Part shown: piece by piece, positions 7,180 to 13,976 of the stretch
How the letters are laid out: every line of letters begins with the position of its first letter
Position numbering within the stretch: position 1 is the stretch's first letter
Source of the DNA: CAZFAP01 sp964516325
GTDB lineage: Bacteria > Auribacterota > JABMQX01
Assembly (NCBI GenBank): GCA_964516325.1
Contig: CAZFAP010000076.1
Coordinates: 1 to 21,499, forward strand
Length of the DNA stretch: 21,499 nucleotides
Direction of reading: 5' to 3'
Program-made: the position numbers and the translations under genes
The notes under the pieces: generated by a model
The model's database searches: none
Told to the model about the DNA's origin: nothing
The model's input: only the letters and a program-made list of their open reading frames with translations

Positions 7180-7234
7180 CACAAGACAGCGTCCGCGAGG
7201 GGCGATGGCGGGGGCATCCGAACCGGTCAGGTTC

Positions 7235-10200
7235 TCACTCCTGCCAGGCAATCACCCGGTAGAACCGCTTGCGGACGTCGCCCATGTCGCAGGAGTTCCA
7301 GGTCGTTTCGGGAGTTGGCCAGGTCCCGGGGGCGTTTTGCCATACACCATCATCCAAGTCGTCAGTCCACTGGACCACGTATTTCCTGTAGCAGAACGGT
7401 CCCCAACTGAGCGAAATAGTATTTGCCGCCTTTCGAATCATCGCGTGTGGGATGCAGAGCGGTATTGGCTCTCCGGAAACCTTGATGTCATCCACAGCGA
7501 ACCAGTAGTCATAGAAGGCGTTATAGAAATGCCAGCGAAGCTGAATCTTCCTCCCGCCGTAAACAGATAAGTCAACCCGCTCCGGCGATGTGTCGTCCGC
7601 CGGGTCGAGCGTGGGGTTAATCATCCTCTTGTCGAAATGGAGCAAGTTAACCCAATCGCCCCAGCCCGAAGCGGCGCGGTAAACGCGAATGTCCACCTCC
7701 GCAATCTGAGGGTCATTCTCCGCATCATCCGGATAGACCCGGTAGTTCTTGTTGAAGTCTAACTGGAGCCTCCCATAGCAAGTGCAGTCAATCTCCGGCG
7801 AGACCAGCTCCTCGTCCATCTCGGATGTGGGCGCGAAGTCGCTGTTGCTGATCATGTACTTGTCGTTCATCCCTTCGAGGTTGCCCGGATTGCCTCCGAG
7901 GTTCTTCTCGGTGTCCCACAACTGCCAGGCGGCTTTCGGGTCCGTCGGATTGGAGTTGTCCACGATGAGCCATTTCGCGGTTTCCGTCACTTCCTTCGTC
8001 GTGCCGTAGGAGTCGAAGTTGTCGGACCAGATAATCATCCTGTTTGGAGGACTCCAGTTGAACCCGATGGCAATCTTGTCGAAGTTCAACTGACCGGCGA
8101 CCGACTGCACTCGCAGCGTGTGTTCTCCCGTCGTCGTCTGAACCTGGTTCTCCAGGGCAGCCCATGTGAATTTGTGCCAGCTTCCGGTGACGTAGCTGGT
8201 CGTGCCTATCAGGGCTTCGTCCCAATAGGCGGCGAGGGTTCCGCTCCCCGGCGAAGCGACGCGAAAATCGAGCTTAATCCATCCGGGCTGCGTCACGTTG
8301 AAGGTGTACTTCCACCAGCTCCCTGGGTCTATCCAGCCGATGCTGGTGTGCCAGACATCCGTGGTCCCGTCGTCGAGAACTGTCTCGAACCCGATGGCAT
8401 CGAGCGGCCGGTAGTCCCTCGGCCCACTCTTGTTCGGATGATAGAAGTCGTTGGTGCACTCCACACAACCCGGGGAGGAAGCTTCGGTGGCAGGAGTGGT
8501 TGTCCCCGTCACCCACGGATACAGCCCCCCACCGTAGTTGAAGTCCTCCGCTTCCCGGGTCACCATTGGCGGAAGCGGGGCTTCCTCCGTGGGCGGGGAA
8601 GGAGCTCCTTCAACTCCGGTCACACTGACCGCCGCCACACGGTAGCTGTAAACGCTGCCGGGAACAACGTCATTATCGGTGTATGATGTGCCCATGACAG
8701 AAGCGACCTTCTCCCATGCTCCGCCGTTGACGCTCCTATAGACGCTGTACTCCTTGACGCCCTCTGTTACAGGCGGGTCCCAGGTCAGGTGTGCCGCCGC
8801 CAACATCTCGAGTGAGACGCTCGGCGCCCTCGGATTCGCATAAGCAACCAAGTCTCCGAAAATGTCCGCGCTTGTGGCATCGAACGAGAGAGCACCGCCG
8901 AAGCCCAAAGCCCGGGTAGTACCAGCGGGAATCTTTAGAGAATATGTTATGGTGCTCGTCTTGACGTCGTCCCCGGTAAGAGTCCAGGTTATGTCGCCGC
9001 CTGCGACGACGGCGCCGGGGGCGATTACATCCGCCTCGCTCAGTCCGTCCGGAATCTGCTCCCGGATGGTCAGCGGATCAGGTCTGTTGTCCGGATTGAC
9101 CCTGAGAGAAAGCTCCACGTCCATCGTCTGACAGGGCTGATAGGAAGCGGGCAGCGTCCTCGCCACATAAGCGTCGGTGAGAATTGCTGATGGACCGAAA
9201 GAGTAGTAGAGGTCGCTGTACGGCTGATCGGTTCGATCGGTGATTCCTACGGCGACACAGTTGCCGCCGCCTGCCGCGTGGAACTTGATCGTCATGGAGT
9301 TGACGCCCTTGGAGAGGATGAAGTTCTCGGTGAGATCGCTGCCTCCGTCCCAACTGTCCCTACGGGCGGCCAGGATGCCGTTGTTCCATATCCGGACCTC
9401 GTCGTCCTCCCGGAAATGGAGTCGGGCATCTCGCGTCTCCGGGGAAAGGACGTACACGTGATATATCTGAATGAAGTTGTCAAGAGGCTCATCCCCGAAG
9501 AAGCCGGTGTCTTCGTGGATTCGCGTCCAGACCATCGGGTTCCTCGTGACGACGACGTTTGTCCCTGTGAAGTCATAGGCGTCTCCTTCGTTCGGGCTTA
9601 TGTTTGCCTGGCCGCCAAAGGCAGCCAATGGATCCGCGTCAATGTTCAGGGGCGAAAGAATCCTGTCGGCGGGATGCTGCCCGAGGTGGAGGAGGTCTTT
9701 CATGTATCCGGGACCGAGGGGATATGCCGGCGCCGCAAGCCGGTTTCGCACCTCGATGTTCACTTCATCGGTGCTCACTCCCCCCGCTCCATCGTCCACG
9801 GTGAGCTGGAAGGTCAAGTCCTCCGCGTAATCCCATGCCCTTGGAGCGGTGAAATTGACAACCGCGGTTGTTTGGCCGGTTATGCCGACGTCCGGCCCGA
9901 CGGTCTGCGCCCAGAAATAGGTGAGAGTTCCCGTGGTGGTGAGTGAGAGTGAACCATCGAGCGTGACGACGCTCCCCTCGAGCACCTTCTGATCAGGCCC
10001 GGCGTCCGCAGTGGTAACCAGGTTCTTGATGGTGATGCGGACCTCGTCCGTAAGCGTGTTCGTTCCGTCGCTCGCCGTCAAGCGAAAGATGAACACCTCG
10101 TCCTTTGCCACAATCGGAGTCTTGAAGGTCGCCACAGCGTTATCCGCGTTCTCGATGGTCACGGAAAAGCCGGGGGGCGCGCTGACGAGTTCCCAGTGGT

Positions 10201-12094
10201 AGCTCACAATCGGCCCGAACACCGAGAAGCAATACGTACCGTCGAGGATCGCAATGCTGCCCTCCGGATACTCGGCGTCCAAGCCGTCGGGGACGATGTA
10301 TCGGCACTGGTTGCCAAACACCTCCAGCTCCGCGACGGAGGTATAGGTATCCAAGCCTCCGGGCGTCCCAGCAATTCGGATTCCCAATCCCCTGAGAACC
10401 GGGATGACGATGTCGTATCGGGTGAAGGGCTTTTTTCCGGTTCGGCTGTCTGTGAAGTTGTAGTCCGGGAAAATATCGAGTATGGGAGCATCCTTCCACG
10501 CAGTTCCGTCGGTTGTGTACTGGACTTTCAGGCTCGTGAACCAGCCGCCACGGTCGGTGAACTGCCCCGTGTAATAGACGACGCGGTCGAAGAAATACGG
10601 CTGGATCCAGAGGTACCCCCACAGGTCCTCCGCTCTGTACTCGCTGGTGTAGGTGTCGTTATCGTCGGAGTAGGACCCGTCGTTAATTCCGTCACCGAAA
10701 CAGAACCAGCCCGGGCAGGGCGGCCCGGGCTGAATAACCTTCGCAGGCGGCCTTGTCCCTCCGAGGGAACTCGGGAGAGCCAGATTTCGCATCGCGGTGT
10801 ACGTGACCTCCACCGAGGGCATACCGTGCTTACTCGGATCGGGGATTGCAGGGTAGCAATATTGATTCTCCGCCCGGACCACAACCGTCCTCGTCTGACA
10901 CTCCACCATCCCCATGAACTCATGGAACGTGTCCGATGTGCTATCCATCCAGAAGTATTCGGGACCCAGCTTCAACGCGATTTGGTAACTTGTCGCGTCG
11001 AAAACCGGGTCCCATTCGAGACGGAAACCGAGTTCGCCGTGCAGGTCCAACGGCAGGATTCGGAAATTGAACGGCGCCACCCTCGGCGGATTGGGGGCAT
11101 AGACGAAGGCTTTCACTTCGTCCGTGGCAGTCCCTTCGCTCCAAGAAGAGACGGTCAGCTCAAACGTCAGAACAAATCCCACCTCGACTACCGGCGAGTC
11201 GAAATAAACCTCCGCCTGATTCGGAGAAGGGAGGAGCGAAGCAACGAAGAGGTCGAGCCCACCTGTCTGTACCCAGAAAAACGTCGCATCAGTGGGACCC
11301 GTGCCTTTGAGCGTCACCCTCTGACCCGCCTGAACCTTCTGGTCGGGACCCGCGTATGCCCATTTATTGATGGCAACGTTATCAACGACGTGAGTGCCCC
11401 CCGGCCAAGAACTCGCCGCCGTGAGACCGAAATAGGCGTCATAGGCGGTGTAGCCTGGGATGGCGTAATCAAAGACCTTCGTTACGGGCATGGGGGCGCT
11501 CGCCGTCGGGTTGCTCATCCACAATTGCAGCCGCCCGTCATTGAATTTTGTCTCCACGTGGAACGGCGCGGGGTTGCCGGAGGCGTCAACGGCATTTTCC
11601 ATTTCCGGAATGTCGGCATTTATGATGAGGTCGGTCCATCCCCCGGAAGTGCCTCGGCTGACCGCGACATAATTCTGAGGCTCTTCGGGAAAGACGTTAT
11701 TTACGTCAAACCTCACGCCGTATCCTTCCAATCCATAAAAGCCCATTCCGCTATGCCCTGAACCGATGAGAGCAGGCCCCTTCACCCAGGCAAAGCAAAG
11801 CCCCTGAGGACTGACCCCGCCGATCCAAAAATCAAATGACGCATCGAATTTCCCCGCGTTGAGCTTCTGGAACCAGAAGATGGAACCTGTCTCGGTATCC
11901 GATGGGCCTGTCAGCAAGACTTGCTGTTGAGCGGCGTCCCAGAAGGTGGTCTCCTGGAGTATCCACCGCGTGGGGTCCGGATGGGCGTCAAAAGTCTCGT
12001 GGACGGACGTCAAGGCTGGCGACGCGTTTTGTACCGGCGCCAGCAGCGCGATTGCCGCTGTGACAGAGGAAATTACCAGTTTGACCCTTTTCAT
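7235..12094 (-). CDS. Giant secreted multidomain protein (jelly-roll, PKD, Fn3, CBM6-like, MAM-like)
   Basis: The 1,619-residue protein starts at the ATG at 12094, where a Sec signal peptide begins (KRVKLVISSVTAAIALLAP); the 72 codons open upstream are not leader-like. Apparent modules are: a concanavalin-like jelly roll (about 31-246); a PKD-like 'AGPDQKV' module (248-333); an Fn3-like module (340-433); a discoidin/F5-8-like part (465-595) ending 'VAELEVFG'; PKD-like modules (604-692 and 697-786, the second again 'AGPDQKV'); a PA14-like part (about 800-965) with 'REDDEVRIWNNG'; a DUF11-like part (985-1068); Fn3 (1095-1173, 'AHLTWDPP..YSVYRS'); CBM6-like (1178-1346, 'REAEDFNYGGG', 'WWKYTFNV'); MAM-like (1352-1540); and a C-terminal module ending 'RFYRV'. 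No catalytic domain was recognised. A role in glycan binding or adhesion outside the cell is likely but inferred. Confidence 0.88.
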   Translation of the reverse strand: MKRVKLVISSVTAAIALLAPVQNASPALTSVHETFDAHPDPTRWILQETTFWDAAQQQVLLTGPSDTETGSIFWFQKLNAGKFDASFDFWIGGVSPQGLCFAWVKGPALIGSGHSGMGFYGLEGYGVRFDVNNVFPEEPQNYVAVSRGTSGGWTDLIINADIPEMENAVDASGNPAPFHVETKFNDGRLQLWMSNPTASAPMPVTKVFDYAIPGYTAYDAYFGLTAASSWPGGTHVVDNVAINKWAYAGPDQKVQAGQRVTLKGTGPTDATFFWVQTGGLDLFVASLLPSPNQAEVYFDSPVVEVGFVLTFELTVSSWSEGTATDEVKAFVYAPNPPRVAPFNFRILPLDLHGELGFRLEWDPVFDATSYQIALKLGPEYFWMDSTSDTFHEFMGMVECQTRTVVVRAENQYCYPAIPDPSKHGMPSVEVTYTAMRNLALPSSLGGTRPPAKVIQPGPPCPGWFCFGDGINDGSYSDDNDTYTSEYRAEDLWGYLWIQPYFFDRVVYYTGQFTDRGGWFTSLKVQYTTDGTAWKDAPILDIFPDYNFTDSRTGKKPFTRYDIVIPVLRGLGIRIAGTPGGLDTYTSVAELEVFGNQCRYIVPDGLDAEYPEGSIAILDGTYCFSVFGPIVSYHWELVSAPPGFSVTIENADNAVATFKTPIVAKDEVFIFRLTASDGTNTLTDEVRITIKNLVTTADAGPDQKVLEGSVVTLDGSLSLTTTGTLTYFWAQTVGPDVGITGQTTAVVNFTAPRAWDYAEDLTFQLTVDDGAGGVSTDEVNIEVRNRLAAPAYPLGPGYMKDLLHLGQHPADRILSPLNIDADPLAAFGGQANISPNEGDAYDFTGTNVVVTRNPMVWTRIHEDTGFFGDEPLDNFIQIYHVYVLSPETRDARLHFREDDEVRIWNNGILAARRDSWDGGSDLTENFILSKGVNSMTIKFHAAGGGNCVAVGITDRTDQPYSDLYYSFGPSAILTDAYVARTLPASYQPCQTMDVELSLRVNPDNRPDPLTIREQIPDGLSEADVIAPGAVVAGGDITWTLTGDDVKTSTITYSLKIPAGTTRALGFGGALSFDATSADIFGDLVAYANPRAPSVSLEMLAAAHLTWDPPVTEGVKEYSVYRSVNGGAWEKVASVMGTSYTDNDVVPGSVYSYRVAAVSVTGVEGAPSPPTEEAPLPPMVTREAEDFNYGGGLYPWVTGTTTPATEASSPGCVECTNDFYHPNKSGPRDYRPLDAIGFETVLDDGTTDVWHTSIGWIDPGSWWKYTFNVTQPGWIKLDFRVASPGSGTLAAYWDEALIGTTSYVTGSWHKFTWAALENQVQTTTGEHTLRVQSVAGQLNFDKIAIGFNWSPPNRMIIWSDNFDSYGTTKEVTETAKWLIVDNSNPTDPKAAWQLWDTEKNLGGNPGNLEGMNDKYMISNSDFAPTSEMDEELVSPEIDCTCYGRLQLDFNKNYRVYPDDAENDPQIAEVDIRVYRAASGWGDWVNLLHFDKRMINPTLDPADDTSPERVDLSVYGGRKIQLRWHFYNAFYDYWFAVDDIKVSGEPIPLCIPHAMIRKAANTISLSWGPFCYRKYVVQWTDDLDDGVWQNAPGTWPTPETTWNSCDMGDVRKRFYRVIAWQE

Positions 12095-12134
12095 GGTTCT
12101 GCCCCCGTTAGTGAAGGTAAGCCCTCCTGTTGAG

Positions 12135-12152
12135 ACGGGATGAACGGGATAA
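12135..12152. repeat. Two tandem units of period 9 (ACGGGATGA / ACGGGATAA)
   Basis: ACGGGATGA and ACGGGATAA lie back to back, followed by a partial GGAT. The run resembles the ACAGGATTG-type units at 4669-4694. It is a short intergenic repeat with no visible function. Confidence 0.5.
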
Positions 12153-12343
12153 GGATATGGGACCAAAGAGCTTTGGATTGTGCACGAGCACGGTCTGTGA
12201 TTTGGGCGTTCTGTGCACGTAGAGCACCTCGCCATCACCCCCTTGCCATCTGGGAATACAGCCTCCCAACGCCGTTCATTGGAACCGAAACTGAGCCCTC
12301 TGTCCAGCAATTTTGCACAGATTGGGTAACGCCTCAGTTATAG

Positions 12344-12359
12344 GCGGGGGATCCCCCGC
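12344..12359. repeat. Perfect 16-nt palindrome inside the element
   Basis: GCGGGGGATCCCCCGC is its own reverse complement. It overlaps the inner edge of the left terminal repeat and could form a strong hairpin in single-stranded DNA or RNA. Confidence 0.85.
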
Positions 12360-12390
12360 GCTGGGGCACCGTCGGTAGGAGAGATGAAAC

Positions 12391-12420
12391 CGCAGATGAA
12401 CGCAGATGGACGCAGATGAG
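12391..12420. repeat. Three tandem 10-mers (CGCAGATGRR type)
   Basis: CGCAGATGAA, CGCAGATGGA and CGCAGATGAG follow one another exactly, with a period of 10. They lie inside the MITE-like element. There are no spacers and the units are far too short for a CRISPR array. Confidence 0.85.
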
Positions 12421-12537
12421 AAACAAGGAAGGGCTGACTCGCCCCGGCGGGTCGGACTGTTGTGGGGTTGTCCGCCCGTAACTGAGCGGTTACCAGATTG
12501 CTTGACGGAAGCTGAATGGGGACGCGGGAGGAAAACC

Positions 12538-12566
12538 TTGACGGCGATCTCATTTCGCTTTAGGTT
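12538..12566 (+). promoter_or_regulatory. Tentative sigma-70-like promoter for the enzyme cassette
   Basis: TTGACG (12538-12543) is followed by a 17-nt spacer and TAGGTT (12561-12566). The -35 is good (5 of 6), but the -10 matches only 3 of 6. It would give a leader of about 180 nt before the first gene of the cassette. Low confidence. Confidence 0.2.
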
Positions 12567-12752
12567 TGGGGTGTTGGCAGGGCTGAGAACAGGCGCCTTG
12601 ATGCCCCGTGCCAATCCCGCTCGGCGCCCATTAAACGAAATCGCTACCCTGGCTTGGCGCTCTGCGGGCGTCCGGGCCTCGACGAATGTTTTCAGCCCAA
12701 GGGACAGACATCAGGGCACGAAGAGGGTCGCAGATAGATGGAGGGCAATGCG

Positions 12753-13976
12753 ATGACGCAATCATCTCAATCCAGGGTCTCAAGGCGAAACTTCTTCCGA
12801 AACGGGGGCATGGCAGGCGCCGCTTTCTTCATCGGTAGGAGCCTCGCGAGGGCTGAAGAAGGACAGGCGCCCCTGGTCTCGTCGCCTCCGAAACTCAAGG
12901 TCACGGACATAAAAACCTACGTATTGAAGACCGGCCAAACCCTTATCGAGGTCTTCACGGACGGCGGCATCACGGGCATCGGCGAGTGCAGCCCGATGGT
13001 TCACGGGTCGGTCTTCGGAGGGTTGATAGATAAAGCAATCCGCGGCTATGTCGTCGGACAAAGCCCTTTCGACGTCGAGAGAATATGGCGAAGCGCCTTT
13101 TTCGGACGATACAAGCTCGGGCCGATGGGGGTTTATCTGAACGCTTTGGCGGGGGTGGACATCGCGCTGTGGGACATCATGGGCAAGGCGCTTGGCGTGC
13201 CATGCTATATGCTCATGGGCGGGAAAGTGAGGGATAAAGCGCCGCTTTACGCCAGCGCCATGCGCCACTATCGCAAGCCGAAGGAGGAAGCCGAGCACCT
13301 CGCTCGTTGGGTCGAGCAGGGCTACACGGCGGTCAAGATTCATCCCTACGATTACTGGGCTTTCGACCAGGGACTTGACGATACGCTCGACGTGGTCCGC
13401 GAAGTTCGGGCGGTTCTGGGGTCGAAGATTTCGCTGATGGTTGACCCCAACAACGCCTATTCGGTTCACAGGGCAATCGAAGTCGGACGCGAGTTGGAGA
13501 AATTCGGTTGCTCGCTTTTCGAGGAACCGATTGCGGCTTATGACTACGAAGGCTACGCTCGCCTCTGCGATGCGCTCGACATGCCGGTCGGCGCCGGCGA
13601 ACAGGAATATACGCGATGGCAGCATAAGGACCTCATCGTCCAGGGGAAGGTGGACGTCATCCAGCCGGACGTCGTGAAGTGCGGCGGGCTGACCGAGCTT
13701 CGGAAAATCGGCACGGTCGCTTCGGTATTCAACCGCCCGATCCAGTGCCACAACACGCAGCCGACCATCGGCACGGCAGCCCATTATCATTTCTGGGTCT
13801 CCGAGCCGATGTGCCTCTATCATCAGGAGTATCCGGCGGAGGATCACCCGCTGCGCGACCGGTATCCCATCTTGACCGAGCCTCTGCCGATCAAGGATGG
13901 ATACCTCACGATGCCCGACCGTCCGGGCATAGGGATTGAAATAGACAGAAAAGTCCTGAAGGAGCTCCTGGTGTGA
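12753..13976 (+). CDS. Tat-exported enolase-superfamily enzyme (mandelate racemase/muconate lactonizing type)
   Basis: The product is 407 residues from the ATG at 12753, chosen because GGAGGG precedes it by about 7 nt; an in-frame ATG at 12738 lacks such a site. A Tat leader (SRRNFFRNGG, 10-19) precedes the enzyme. The capping domain includes 'TDGGITGIGECSP' (69-81). In the barrel, D231 ('MVDPNNAYS'), E257 or E258 ('FEEPI') and E283 ('GAGEQEY') match the Mg2+ ligands, D306 ('QPDVVKCGG') and H333 ('QCHNTQP') match the His-Asp dyad, and E351 the following acid. The usual KxK on the second strand is K195-I-H197. The family abstracts the proton next to a carboxylate; many members are sugar-acid dehydratases, so this role is likely but the substrate is unknown. 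It is first in a cassette and overlaps the next gene by 4 bp. Confidence 0.88.
   Translation: MTQSSQSRVSRRNFFRNGGMAGAAFFIGRSLARAEEGQAPLVSSPPKLKVTDIKTYVLKTGQTLIEVFTDGGITGIGECSPMVHGSVFGGLIDKAIRGYVVGQSPFDVERIWRSAFFGRYKLGPMGVYLNALAGVDIALWDIMGKALGVPCYMLMGGKVRDKAPLYASAMRHYRKPKEEAEHLARWVEQGYTAVKIHPYDYWAFDQGLDDTLDVVREVRAVLGSKISLMVDPNNAYSVHRAIEVGRELEKFGCSLFEEPIAAYDYEGYARLCDALDMPVGAGEQEYTRWQHKDLIVQGKVDVIQPDVVKCGGLTELRKIGTVASVFNRPIQCHNTQPTIGTAAHYHFWVSEPMCLYHQEYPAEDHPLRDRYPILTEPLPIKDGYLTMPDRPGIGIEIDRKVLKELLV

Larger units (their letters stand above)
12325..12494. mobile_element. MITE-like non-autonomous element, 170 bp, with TIRs and 6-bp target duplication
   Basis: The left end (12325-12347, starting GGTAACGCCTCAGTTATAGG) and the reverse complement of the right end (12494-12472, starting GGTAACCGCTCAGTTACGGG) match at 19 of 23 positions, forming terminal inverted repeats. 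AGATTG lies immediately outside both ends (12319-12324 and 12495-12500), as expected for a 6-bp target-site duplication. The interior has no gene. It contains a perfect 16-nt palindrome centred on GGATCC (12344-12359) and three tandem 10-mers (12391-12420). The element is too short to encode a transposase and would need one in trans. Confidence 0.75.
12095..12752. other. Divergent intergenic region with an inserted element
   Basis: No gene is supported between the two divergently transcribed blocks. The left part (12095-12318) is the leader side of the giant secreted protein and includes a 9-nt-period repeat. The middle (12319-12500) is the MITE-like element with its flanking duplication. The right part (12501-12752) leads into the enzyme cassette and holds one tentative promoter. 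Promoters for both directions should lie here. Confidence 0.75.

Noticed and set aside
10196..11761. Plus-strand open frame of 521 codons opposite the giant secreted protein
   Set aside because: Arg/Gly/Val-rich antisense translation caused by high GC; the opposite strand encodes clear PKD, Fn3 and discoidin-like modules.
12391..12420. CRISPR-like tandem repeat
   Set aside because: Units are 10 bp, contiguous and without spacers; no cas genes are present.
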